A stretch of DNA of 64,000 nucleotides from Paraphaeosphaeria minitans (lineage: Eukaryota; Ascomycota; Dothideomycetes; Pleosporales; Didymosphaeriaceae): the NCBI GenBank assembly GCA_015832175.1, contig WJXW01000007.1, positions 1,984,001 to 2,048,000 on the forward strand, written 5' to 3'. Of the stretch, positions 48,669 through 60,028 are shown one piece after another; position 1 is the stretch's first letter; every line of letters begins with the position of its first letter. The notes below the pieces were generated by a model. It was not told the origin of the DNA. It saw only the letters and a list, made by a program, of their open reading frames with translations, and made no database searches. The position numbers were made by a program, and so were the translations under genes.

Positions 48669-50643
48669 TCAAGGAGTCTCAAAATGTGTCTGCAGCCCCG
48701 GCGTACTCGGCACCCTCGCGTGCTTGCTCCGCTTGAACGAGTGCATCGGCTTGACGGCGCTGTTGCCCAGCGTGCTCGTGCTCATGCGCGCGTCGTAGCT
48801 TTTCTTGCGGCGCTGGGCAAAGTACACGGGCATGATCTTCATACGCACCGCACTCTCGATGAGGTGCACGCTGAACTCGGTGCGGGCTGGCGACGCGGGC
48901 GACGGCAGACCGGGGGATGCTGGAGGCGCGAGGGACGGTCTGCGCCCGTGTGACGGGGTGGTGGGTGTCTTGGGCGTCCATGTGGAGGTGAAGTCTGGGG
49001 TGGGCGGCACGTTGAGCGATGCGGAGGTGGGCGTGGTGTCGATGAAGCCGCCGTCGAGACTGTGTCTTACTTCCTCGAGGCTCTGCCGTATCTCCTCGAG
49101 CGCAGCGGTGTGGCGCGAGGTGTACGACACATGTGAAATGCGGCGCTCGAAGGGGGGGTAGTGCCACAGGGCGCCCTCTGCTTTCTTAGCGAGGGCGGCG
49201 GTTGTCTCCTCGGGAATGTAGCGTGGGGAGAGAGAGGACTGCTTGGCGAGCTGTTCTGGGGTAGGGCGCACGGGGATGCTGAAATTGAGGCGGGGGCCTT
49301 TGGGCTCGAGGCGTGTGGGCGGGAGTTGAAAGGAGGAGCGTGGGATGGAGGGTTTGACGGGGAGGGAGAGCGTGCGGAAGGGGCCGCGGGGCCGGTCTTC
49401 ACTTTGGGTGCCGCGGGTGCCTTGGACAGGACCGGGAGTTACGCGGACGCTGGGATTTTGGGGCGTGACGAAGCCGGCGGGGAGCGTGGGAGAGCTGTTG
49501 GGAGGTGTAGGAGACGAGATCTTGGGGGATGTCTTGGGCGGAGTGGGTGGTGTGATGATTGGCGATCCCCAGCCGTGCTTTTGTTCGGGAGTGCTTGACT
49601 TGCTGGCCGAGAAGCTGGACGTAGGACTGAAGAGGTCCTTTTCGGTCTTGTAACCCTTGATCGCAGGCTTGACGGTCCTCGTGCCGCGGATGTACTGGAC
49701 AAGGCGAGGGAAAGCTGGGCAGCAAGATAGGTACATGATAGCGGTGATTTCGGCGAGCCTGCAACAGTCAGCACATTCACGGATGTCGTCTAGATATATA
49801 CTTACGACCACATGTGAACTGGCCAGATTGTCTGCGTGTAGTTGCGGTTCTTGTCAACCTGGACACCAAATGCCAACCTACAGACACTAGCAATGCATGC
49901 AAAGCTGCCAATGCCGAACACAACCGCTACCATGGTCTGACGCCTGCCACTTAGCTGTAGTCTGCTAATACCCCAAACTGCAAAAAGCAAGACAAGGACA
50001 TCGGAAGCCACGTTGACTGTGCCTGAAACAACGATGAGGTTGTTCTGAGGAATGCACCGGCCAGACACTGTGGGATCCACGATCTTCGCCCGCGGCGTGC
50101 AGGAAAAGACATTCGTAAAGAACATGACGGTGTAGCAGAAAGCATTGACATAGGCCAAGGCGCGGACACTCCAGAAGACCATCCGTTGCTTGTTGCCAGA
50201 GAACATGCGATCGACTTGCACGAGAATGGAAACCTTCGCAGCGAGCATGATCGGCGCGTACACGATGTCGAGGATGTTTGAGTAGAGGAGTGCGCTCTTG
50301 ACGGCGTCGGCGGAGAGGAGGGTTACATGTTGGCCCAGACCAGCATGTGAGGCAACAAACATGAACGCAATGAAAGTAGCGCAGCACAAGCCCGCAAGAA
50401 TGGTAGCGACTGTAGGACCGATTTAGCATACTAAGACCGACTCCAAGCATTACACTTACAATCATCTATTTGTAGCCGTCGCACATCTACCATTGTAATG
50501 AAGATCCTCGCGGCCACAGCCACTGTCGTCAAGAAAAGGCATATCGTGGCCGCGGCAATGAAATCTGAAGGAACGTGGAAGGAGGCATCAGCCTGCCTTG
50601 TGTTCAGCTCTGAGCGTTGCTCAGCAAGGAGTGTCGCTGGCAT
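48669..50643 (-). CDS. Rhodopsin-domain integral membrane protein with long Pro/Ser-rich tail
   Basis: Three exons: 50460-50643, 49806-50409 and 48669-49758. The introns are 50 nt (branch GCTAAA) and 47 nt (branch GCTGAC), GT-AG, and the product is 625 aa from the ATG at 50643. Residues 1 to about 285 hold seven hydrophobic segments, beginning with FIAAATICLFLTTVAVAARIF and including FATILAGLCCATFIAFMFVA. The FSCTPRAKIVDPTVSGRCI loop and the SLAEITAIMYLSCCPAFPRL last helix are typical of the fungal rhodopsin/PTH11-like family. The rest (about 340 residues) is a cytosolic tail rich in Pro, Ser and Thr with many TPP and SP sites and a basic end. A receptor-like role is inferred from the family only. 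It is not a close copy of the 10015-11559 gene, having different intron positions and tail. Confidence 0.82.
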
Positions 50644-52930
50644 CTTTCTTCAGTCGAATCGAAGCAAACGAATGCCTAAAGGAAATAATGAAAGACTGGG
50701 AACAAAATGAACGAGATCGCGTGTCTGTCCAAAAAGAAAGCGCGGTGACGTGGATCATGGTGTCTTCTTGTAAGTCTTCTATACGGCATGACACAACCAT
50801 GCTCTCTTGGCTGGTGGTGGTGCATTTCCGAAGGAAGAAGGTTAGGTACCCGACTGCCGTCAGCTCGCTTGAGAGAGGCGCGGCTGTTGTTGGCAAATGT
50901 TTCAGTATGAAAATGTGAATTCCGCGCGCGCCATCTGTACTGCAACTGCCTTTCTTTTCATTTGTGATCAATAGACACAAGCATTAATCTTAACACATAC
51001 CCTTAATCTACGAAGCGTAGTTCTTCATAGTAGCGAGTTATCCAGATTCTCCAAGTTTACGGAGGCGGCATGTGGAGAGATAATTGCCCTAAGAGGCATA
51101 GCCGCCTCGATCGGTTGCCGACCACCGTGCAGGCGTATTGCTCTTGTTTACAGGTCTAAGAACAGTATCTTTGTCGGATACGTAGCCAAAAGAATAGCTA
51201 GACTGGCCACAGCACAGCGAGGCTGAGGCTGAGGCTACGGACTTCGGCGCACAGTGCTGTATTGCAGCAGTCGCGTGTCGCACGGTGGTGCAGCGCGCTC
51301 GATCCGCGTTCGCGACATGGACAATACTAGGCGTTCGGTCCCCAATTCGTTGTGTATGCGGATCTGTAGGACAATGCGAGGCGTTGAAGCTTCGACAAAT
51401 CGTGCGAGACTGAACTGGGGTGCGGCAGTGTGGTGTGAAGGTCAGACGCCCCGAGAGTTTCAGAAATGTGCTGACTTGGTGAGACAGAGCCAGCGTAGCA
51501 ACGGGAACGATAGGCATTTCGATATCGATCAAACGAGTGAGTGTATATAACATGTATTGTGTATGAGCTGGATGTAAATATGTCCCCAGATCTGCCTTTG
51601 GCTCGATCGGTGCTTGCAAATTCCAGCCATTCTCGACTGGCGCCTACGAGGATCTGCGCATGTAGTACGATAGGTACGCGCCAGCTCAAATTGACGTACG
51701 AGTGCCCTTGAAGTTGTTTATACATGTAAGCATTTGGGTAAGTTGAGGGTTTCCCAGTACAGGAATAGCTTTACGGCGAATGCTCGTTCGAGCTGGTATA
51801 GCCGTAATATCGTGGCATCATCAAACGTGACGCCTCTACGTTGGGAGGATGACGTTGACAAACATAGCGCGCTGAAGCCTCAACGCAGGCTGTGCCGTCT
51901 TGGCTGAATCTTCTATGAGGCTGACATAGAATAGCCACACGCAGAGGGCGAGTTTCTGGGTCTTCGTTGCCCAGCGGAGGGGACAGCAAAAATTCATACA
52001 ATCCTGTATCTGATTAGCAAGCTTCAACGTGGAATCTAGAAAACCGTAGACGCCCAACAGATGTCTTGGTCGGATGAGATTCTTTGGTTCTATACGCGGC
52101 GTGGGCAATCGTCGTCAGGAGACATTGAGTGCGGCGTTGCTGAGGCACAAGCTGGTTTTGAACGAAACATAGGTAGGAAGGTCAAGCCTGGAAGGTTAGC
52201 AGACGGGAGGGGATGATGACGCTGTCTCAAATTAGTAGCGACGGGCGTGATGGAAGGAGAATCAAAACTCTCAGCCTCCATGATGGGGCAAAGTAGATGG
52301 ACACAAGAGGCAAATCCTATCGCAACGTCAGGAAGCATGCTTCGAACGGGGTCTTACAAACCACACGGCCACATGGAGTCACGATATCCTGACCAATGCC
52401 TAGAAGTGATCGATCAAATTGTGCTGGCACGAGCGCTGTAAAAGCCGCCAAGCCACAAGTCCTAAGACTATTAGCAACCACTGAATCCGCCATGTCCTTA
52501 GACTTTGCCGTTGCCTGTGAAGGTAGTCGTGCGCGGGAATCCTACTGAGAACAGGTAAGATCCGACCGTAAGGTCAACCGCGCGACGTACCAAGGCCATG
52601 AAAAACTTTTAGCCCCAAAACAAATCGGCCTCGGTCATGGTCGCGGTCGCTGATCCTTCTTCAGCCTCAGATGGGTCGGTCAACCTGTCAAGAAGCCAGC
52701 AAGCCCTTCCACGCAGAAGGAAAAAAGATCCAAGCACTCCAAAACGCCATGTCCGAAAAACCACACTCCATACCGCCCAAACATTTCCTTAGCACCCCTT
52801 GCTCCTTAAAACTCCTGGAAATGTGATACCTTGGCAAGTCCGCACCGCAAGCAAATGAAACACGCTCTTACCGCCAGAGTCCATGGGGGGTCTGAGGGTC
52901 CGTCGTGTAAAGTCCTGGGCAAGCAGGCTC
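50644..52930. other. Intergenic region, 2.3 kb
   Basis: This holds the promoter of the rhodopsin-like gene and the 3' flank of the RBM39-like gene. Frames are short and overlapping. No domain, signal peptide or RNA gene was recognised. Confidence 0.5.
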
Positions 52931-54870
52931 TTAGAAGTTGGCAGCCGCGCCGTACAGTGAGTTGTAGACCTTGTCCACAACATACGAAGCACGGATGACC
53001 TGGTAGTTGAAGGTCCTGCCGTTCAGACCCTGCAAAGCCTTCTCGCCACCGCTGACCGAGTCAAACTTGACGAAAACCTCTCCGTCCGAGTTGGCGTCAA
53101 CAGCGATATGCACGACTTTGCCATACTTCTTGTCACATTCCACCTTGATCTCGACCTCGAGCTCCTTGGCCCAGTTCGCGCCGAATTTCTCTAGCTCCCT
53201 GCGAAGTATTTAGTTCGATTCTTTTAGAAACCAAGTCCAAGTCACTTACTGATCGGCGTCGAAGGCGTTCTGAATCTTGATGCACTTGGAAGGTGCAATA
53301 ACGTTCTCGATTGGCGCACGGGCTTTAGCAGTAGGGCGGCGATCGTCCTTCTTGGAGGGGACATCGACCTCGTTGCGGGCAAGATTCAACATTAACTTAT
53401 TTCGGTCGACCTGTTTAAAGTTGACCCCTGCCATATCAGTATCATCGAGGGCGGATGCACCGCTGATCCCCCGGTCGTCGCGGCCATGAGCCCGGTCAAA
53501 GACTCCGCCTGAGCCGCCGGCGTACGCGCCACGACCTCCAGCACCACTGAAAGCGGAGCCCTGGTAAGCAGCTGCCTGGGTCGGGAAGTTGCGGAGGAGA
53601 TGAGCGGTTGACTCCGGGGTGAATTTGTCGTTGCCCAGGCCAACGCGGATCTGACGACCAGCGAGCTCGAAGCCATTCATCTCCGTAAGAGCCTTCTTGG
53701 CGTCATTGGGGTCAACGAATATAGAGGACTGTTAGCTGTAGGATCGACTTTAAAGAGGGGGCACCTACTGAACGAATCCGTAACCCTTGGAGCGAGTCGG
53801 GTTCTGCTCATCACGCTGCAAGGTCACCTGCTCCAACTCTCCAAAAGGTAGGAAGATCTCCTTCAAGTCCTCCTCGGTCACGCTGAAGTGAATGTTGCCG
53901 ACGTAGAGACGGTGGAATGGTGCACCATTGGTGGCACTCGCAGTTCCGCCCTCGCCGGTTGTGCGTATTGCGCGGTTCTTTTCTGCCTCAGTAAGTTGAG
54001 CGATGATCGGCACGCCCTTGAGCTTCTGGCCGGTCAACTCGAGGGCCTTGGGAACCGAATCTTCGTGCTTGAACTGGACATAGCCGACACTGAGCATGTT
54101 AGCAAGATTCTCAAAAAAGGCAGTGGTACGTACCCTTTTGAACGACCAGTAACTCGATCCGTGACGATCTGTGCCTCAACAACAGGTCCGACGGCTGCGA
54201 AGAAAGCATGGAGGTGACGTTTTTCAGCACGCTGCGAGATCTGCTGTACGAAGATCGTTCGCTTATCGTTGTTGTCATCATTTGTCTCCGGGGTGGGGGT
54301 GCGACGCCGGCCGCTATCACGACGGTCGTCAGTGTCGCGGTCGCGGCGTGCCGGTACAGGAGAGCGGTCACGGTAACGATCGTCGCGACGGTCGCCTCGG
54401 TCACGGCGGGGAGAACGCGAACGTCCACCTCGACCGCCGCCGCTGTAGTAGTCGCCGCCGCGGTCTCCGCGGTCGCGGCCGCGATTTCCACGGTATCGGT
54501 CGCGCGAGCTGCTCCTACGCGGAGAATACCTAGCAGGGTCTTCGTCTGTGTCAGCATCCTTGCTCTTACTAGACCGAGGCCGGCTTCCATCTCTTCGCCG
54601 GCGCTCACGGCTGTGCTGCCGCTCCCCATTAGACTCACGAGTTGTGTAGCGGTCCCGGGATCGGTCTCGATCGCGGCCATGGCCATGGCGACGGTTTTCG
54701 CGGTGATCGCGGTGATCGCGGTCGCCGTAGTAGCGGTCGCCGCGGTCAGAGCGGTCGCTGCGGGCACGGCGCTCATCGTTGTTGTGGTTGCTGGTATCCG
54801 ACTTGGCCTTGCGCTTTTGCTCGTCCTCGAGCTCCTTGGCGACGTTGTCGAGGAAGTTCTCTACCTCCAT
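52931..54870 (-). CDS. RBM39: Splicing factor of the RBM39/CC1-like family
   Basis: Four exons: 54134-54870, 53769-54089, 53250-53720 and 52931-53198, giving 598 aa. The N-terminal 215 residues are an Arg/Ser/Asp-rich RS domain. RRM1 has KRTIFVQQIS and then GRSKGVGYVQF across intron 1. RRM2 has HRLYVGNIHF (RNP2) and SKGYGFVQF (RNP1), the latter spanning intron 2. The last exon is a third, UHM-type RRM (from KIQNAFDAD to KVYNSLYG), as in U2AF65-related proteins. The family couples transcription and 3' splice-site choice. Intron 2 (53721-53768) has a GTAGGT donor and a GCTAAC branch, but the only join that restores RNP1 ends in AT rather than AG. A GTTCAG donor with an AACAG acceptor is an in-frame alternative that destroys RNP1. 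An upstream ATG at 54954 could add 28 residues. Confidence 0.88.
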
Positions 54871-55467
54871 GGCGTTCGAGGTCCGCGGGCGCGGGTGGCG
54901 GTCCTTGCTTCTAACCGGTAACTGCTTGTAGGGCTCCGATTGCTGCGCGCGCATGCGAACGGCCACGGATCAAGTGTGTGTGTTTGTGTTTGTGTGTATG
55001 TGTGCGTGTGTGTGCAGGGGAATGTGTGTAAGGGGACGTGCTCGTGACAAGTGCAAGCTCGAATTACCTCTTGCCAGGTGCGACAGTAGCTGCGGCGAGC
55101 GCGGCAATTGACTCTCTGTTGTGGTGGTGTTGCGAGCGCGGCTGCAGAGTTCGCGAGCGTGGTGTTGTTGGCGCGGGTGGAGAGGTTGTGGAGTAAGAGG
55201 GCAGGCAGCTTTTGAAGAAGGCAGGAGCGCACGGGCCGCCTCGACTGATGTCACGTGATCGACGCGCGCCAAGCAATAGCGGCGTGAAGGCGACTTCTAC
55301 ACAAGCTCGATTTGCGGTGAAGCATGTTGTATCAATACCCCTTCCATGATAGGTCTGGGGGATGCATATTACATTATAAGGTCTATGAATAGAGATGCCG
55401 CCCACAGAATGAGAATCGAGTAAACCAGCGCCTATCCAATGCTGCGTCATCTACATTTGCGTTCTCC
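54871..55467. promoter_or_regulatory. Upstream region of the RBM39-like gene with a TG-rich tract
   Basis: 597 bp lie between the RBM39-like start and the end of the hydroxylase gene. A GTGTGTTT-type tract at 54972-55030 lies about 100 bp upstream of the start codon, on the plus strand as TG and on the sense strand as CA. No other element was assigned. Confidence 0.4.
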
Positions 55468-56680
55468 TCAGTTGGTCTTGACAACCTTCGGCGGGGCCAT
55501 GTCCAGCTCGGTGCCAAACACGCGGTCCCAGAACCGACTGCTCACACCAAAGCCGTTTTGGTAGTCTGCAAAGTGGTGTGCGAGGTGGTACTTCTTCAGC
55601 TCCCGCCAGTAGGCCGGCAGGTTGCGGTGGTGAAGGAAGTAGTGGGTCATGTCGTAGCATATGTATCCAAACACACCGCCGGCGTACGCGGTGAGCGCGG
55701 CGTGCCAATTCCAGAAGACGATGAAGTGGGCGACCTTCCAGAAAGGCGCGGCCAGGGCGATGAAAAGAGTGGGCGGCATGACAAGGCGGTATTTGTCCAT
55801 GGGAAGGTAATGGTGGATGCCGTGGAGCAGGAAGTGTAGCGTTAGCGCTGCGCGGTTGTCCGGAAGATAGCTGAGAATCATTAGCTTGAGCATTTCAAGT
55901 GGACGGGGGCAAGACTCACTAGTCTAAGTGGAACAGGAACCTATGCAGAGCATACTCCAAGAGTGTCCAAACAGCCAAGCCCAACAGCCAATACGCCGCG
56001 GTCGGCATTCCGCCCAGCTCCGAATATCCATATGCGGTACACGCAGTCACCATAGGAAGCCACACCATTGGGACTACCCACCAAGGCGTAAGGCTCAGCG
56101 GTTCCAGAAAATTTCCAAACAACGGCGCTGAGTCTCCACCCTTGTAATGCCTAGGTCGATGTACCTGCTCCAGGTAGAAGTCCTTCGAGAAGCCACCGAA
56201 CCACACCTGCATCAGCAGGGGCTTCGAGAGGTCGAGAAATTTGTGATGTTTGTAGTCCCTGTCCGGGTCGGTATCTTTTGACAAGTCCTCAGCTCTCGAC
56301 ATGCCTGTCGCAGCGTACAACGGTTGCTGGGCGGCGAGTTCGGCCTGTCCCTCTTTCGACGGTGGCAGTGGGACAATTTCGGCAGGCTTGTTGCTCTTGG
56401 TCGCGGCATTCAATGTGGGTTCCGTGGGCATGAAGCCGACCAGGCTCTCGTCAAGTATCTCGTATGCGGCCTCGGAGTGTGCATGCGACACCTCGTCCTT
56501 GAGGATTGCGGTTACGTCCTTTCCGCCGTACTCCAGCACGAGATCGCCGCCACCCGGGTGGTCGTCGATGAAGTCGGTGATGTCGTATACTTTTTCGCCA
56601 ATGGTCACATAGCAGCTCTTGCTGGTGTTGTGCGCCTGCACATCGGCGACAGGAATGGTGGGCAACGTGCGGCCGGGCAT
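55468..56680 (-). CDS. SCS7: Sphingolipid fatty-acid 2-hydroxylase (cytochrome b5 fusion)
   Basis: Two exons: 55920-56680 and 55468-55870, spliced across a 49-nt GT-AG intron with a GCTAAT branch; 387 aa from the ATG at 56680 (MPGRTLPTIPVADV). Residues 10-85 are a cytochrome b5 domain with the heme-ligand motif DDHPGGGD and a second His in SHAHSEAAYEILD. The C-terminal half is a membrane di-iron hydroxylase with the His boxes HRFLFH, HGIHH, HHRNLP and HLAHH, placed between hydrophobic helices. The enzyme alpha-hydroxylates the very-long-chain fatty acid of ceramide in the ER; the b5 domain supplies electrons. Length and order match yeast Scs7 and human FA2H. All ligands are present, so it should be active. 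Reading upstream stays open to 56935, but the b5 domain starts at 56680. Confidence 0.94.
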
Positions 56681-59600
56681 TGTAACGGACTCGGGCGTGC
56701 ACACGGCGAGTACGAGGTGTGTAGGTCTAGAGTTAGAGTGCGATGGAAAGAATCCTTTGGTTGGGTTCCGGTGGTCGAGGGTCGCAGGAGAGCGTGTAGC
56801 AATAAAAGTGGCGGTCAATGTACTACCTGGCGGGAGGCGAAACACGACGGGGAACGGGGGGTGGCGGCGGAAGGTTCGGATAGGGCAAAGAACCGAGACG
56901 TTGAGTTTTCGCACTCGAGTTCTCGGGCAGTCCACGCACGAAAGGGATCAAGGAGCGAATACTTTTGAATGCAGCGTGTAACAGAGGACAGCAGAGGAGT
57001 GATGGACAAAAATGCTCAGGAGAGTACTGCAGGCACGGCCGCCAGAGCCTAGTCTAGCGATCGATCACCCCAATCTCACCAGCAGGTCGTAAGACGTCTC
57101 GCCACCTGCGCGTGGGCTGCCGGCGCCCACGCTCGCCGACTCATTCCAAAGAATCTCAAGGGGGCTCAGATTTTCTATCGATGATGGAACGTTCCCAGCC
57201 TCCTGGCGAAACTGCCGCTCCTCCACCCGGCAAGTCAGTGGAGCTCATGAATGCATGAGAAGAGATGCCGTTACGTACGTGTAGTCGTGTCATGCCGCAA
57301 AGAACCTTCTCTCCGGGTACTTATTATTATACATGCATGGAGCCGCAGGACTTCATCCTCGCTTTCGCATTTCACCAGACACTCTTGCACGCACTCACAA
57401 AATACCAGCCCGCTGCAGACTAGGTACCATTTCCTCTTTGCAGCAATCGGCATATGCAGGATACCTTGCACGCAGTATCTACCTAGAAGGTACCTATCTA
57501 CATGTCCGGGAAAGGCTCAACCCCGCAGTTGCACCTGTTCAATGGCACCATTTCGCATGCACCACCGTTTCCCGTCTTCTCACTCCTCCTTCCTATTCCA
57601 TCCCATGCCGTCACCTCTCGTTCCCAATTCACTCAGTGACCGTGTCTGCACCTTACCTGAAACCCGGTCCATGGTTACCTGTAGCCAAGCCACGGCCATC
57701 TTCCCTCTTCGCAAGCCCGCACTCCCGATGCAGACCTCATCCCTCGTCACCAACCGTCGTATCTGACCACGCAGTCGGGTCGAACAGTTCTCGCATCAAC
57801 AGCGCACCACCCCTCCCCATCCTCGATCACGACTCACTTGTCTACCTACATCGTCCTGTACCGACCCTCGGCCTGCGCACACCAATCACCGTGTCCCCGT
57901 TCGCCAGGAGAGCTGGTGAAGGCAACTTCGCTGTCCACAAACCCGAGCGCACAGGATTTGCAGGCGAATGGAACGCTGGCTGGCTGGCGAGTAGGGAGAA
58001 TGCCACCCTGCGCTCCAACCTGTAGGCTGGCTGGCTGGCTGGCTGACTGCGTGGGTAGTAGGTAGTCTACAAGGTAGTTGGGTAAACACCACGCCACAAA
58101 ACCACACCCATGCATGCGAGTACGAGCAACGGCCGCGACGCGAACCTCACCACGCAACCCCCTACCTCGTGTGTCGTCACTGGCTGGCACGTCGCACAAG
58201 CCCTACCTACCTACCTAGGTTCCTACCTAGGTTCCTACCTACACAGTACCGCAACGTGCAGGGGCCACCTTTTGTCATTCATCCTACCGACATGGACGCA
58301 GAACGACTGCCACACCTGATTTATCCAGACGACCCAAAGCCTCCCATGCCGACTCGTCGCGAGCCGAATCGCCTTGTGGAGACACGGCAACATGCGCGCA
58401 GGCATTCAGGAAAGAAAGGAGAAACAAACAAAAAAAAGACCTCCACAGAGTCAGGTACCTAGGTAGTCCATCCAACCGCTTCCCTTGCACGCATGCAAAG
58501 TCGGGCATGCGAACCACACCGCAAACAGAAAAAAAAGATGCGCCTCGCGAGCATGTTTTGCCATTGGCCGGACCGGGTGAACCGTGGCCACCTATCTGCA
58601 GGATGCACGCCAGCGACGTTCCGCGGCCTGCACCTTGTACGAAAGTACGTGGGTCGCTCGATTGCTAGGTAGCGACGAGAATGCCTGTCCAGGAAATCCA
58701 GGGATAACGGCGAGCACGACAACCTCTTGCAACTCATACCAACATCGCATGCCTGTTCTCTGAAAGGAGAAGAAGAAGAAAAACGACCACCAACCACCAC
58801 CGAGCACCACCGAGCACCGCCAACAACCAGGTGCGGAGCCCACGGCAAACATGCGTTCGAGCCCGTACATCCCAGCCGCCTGCGTACGCATGCGCTGTGT
58901 GTATGTGCGTGTGTGTCAGTGTCTACCCGCTCGAATCCTTGCGAACGAGATCCCATTTTCAAAGGAAGACGCTTCCTCCTCCCAGGTAGGTATGCCTATG
59001 CGAGCTATTTCGGTCTCTTAACTTCTTCTTCTTCTTCTTCATCCCACCGAAATAATATGCATGCAGCCGCACACGCCGAACACGCCTTCGGATCCACGCC
59101 GCCCAGCACGCTCACACTCCCCCCCCCTTCTTTCTCACGTCACCACGACCAGGCCCCTCTACGCATGGAGAACAGCAGCTTCGTCTATACTATGTATGCT
59201 CAACACCAGTCGCAGCCACGTGTGCTTGCGGTAAGCAATGCAGGCACCCCCGCGCAGGCTGTGTGTTACCCGTGGATCCGCGGCCGCTTGACGCCAAATG
59301 TACCTTCGCTCGTTGCTGTGCGCATCTAGGGAGACTACTCGTGCATGTGCTCGTGCGGTACGCCCGTCCGTCCCCTGCCGACGAGGCCACACGAGGCTCG
59401 GCTCGCATCGACCCGACCGGATCCGATCCAACTCGCAAAAAATAAAAGCCTTCTTCTTTCCCTGAAAGACCCATGGTATAGATGCCGATCGCGTCATATC
59501 GTACCAGTACAGCAAGAACCGAACCGAAAGCAGGACAAAACCAAGCGCATAAATGTAAATGCAGCGAATGACGAGAAATGCATGCATGCATGCACCTCAA

Positions 59601-59977
59601 TGCAGTGAAGATGGAAAAACCAAAGCAGTGCCCCTGTCACCCTCTCCCCCTCCCCCCCCCCTCTCTCCCCAGAAACGCATAAAAGTCCGTCCGTCCGTCC
59701 ACGTGCGTTCGTCGTGTAGGTATGTCCCGCCCCAAGCGAAAGGACCAGACGTCGACGTCGACTGCCCGCAGCTGGCGGGCTTGCTTGCAGAGCACCGCGC
59801 TTGGCTGCACGTGTTCTCTTCCCTTCCGCCGAGGGCCCCAATGATCGTGAGCACGCCCACGCCCGCCGTTATCGAAGGGCTGCGCGTCCCGAGGGATCCT
59901 CCAAAAAAACGACGCTTCTCTCGCGCGTTCCCGCCCCTAGCGGCCGGTCCCGCGACTCCACTCGTCGTGCACATCTA
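56681..59977. other. Intergenic region, 3.3 kb, low-complexity rich
   Basis: No supported gene. It contains (GGCT)n at about 57978-58045, a CCTACCTAGGTT tandem at 58200-58241, CCGAGCACCA repeats at about 58802-58817, CTTCTT repeats at about 59022-59039 and a GTCC tetramer run at 59687-59700. Long frames on both strands (for example 57333-58025) are compositional and lack domains. It ends at the left border of the RIPped element. Confidence 0.5.
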
Positions 59978-60028
59978 GGGCCTGTTCGGTGGGCGTGATC
60001 TCAAATCGTGATCTGGGCTTGATCTCGC
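59978..60028 (+). repeat. Left terminal inverted repeat
   Basis: The repeat begins GGGCCTGTTCGGTGGGCGTG and continues with TGATCT motifs at 59996-60001, 60009-60014 and 60020-60025. It shares the order CGTGATCTGG, then GCTTGATCTC, with the right end read on the opposite strand. It has escaped RIP. Confidence 0.8.

Noticed and set aside
54208..54921. Long open frame antisense to the RS domain of the RBM39-like gene
   Set aside because: It is a compositional shadow of Arg/Ser/Asp codons, an Ala/Val/Thr-only protein with no domain. The opposite strand carries a clear multi-exon gene.
57333..58025. 230-codon plus-strand frame upstream of low-complexity repeats
   Set aside because: It has no domain or signal peptide, and codons reflect C-rich intergenic DNA. 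Overlapping frames on both strands are equally open.
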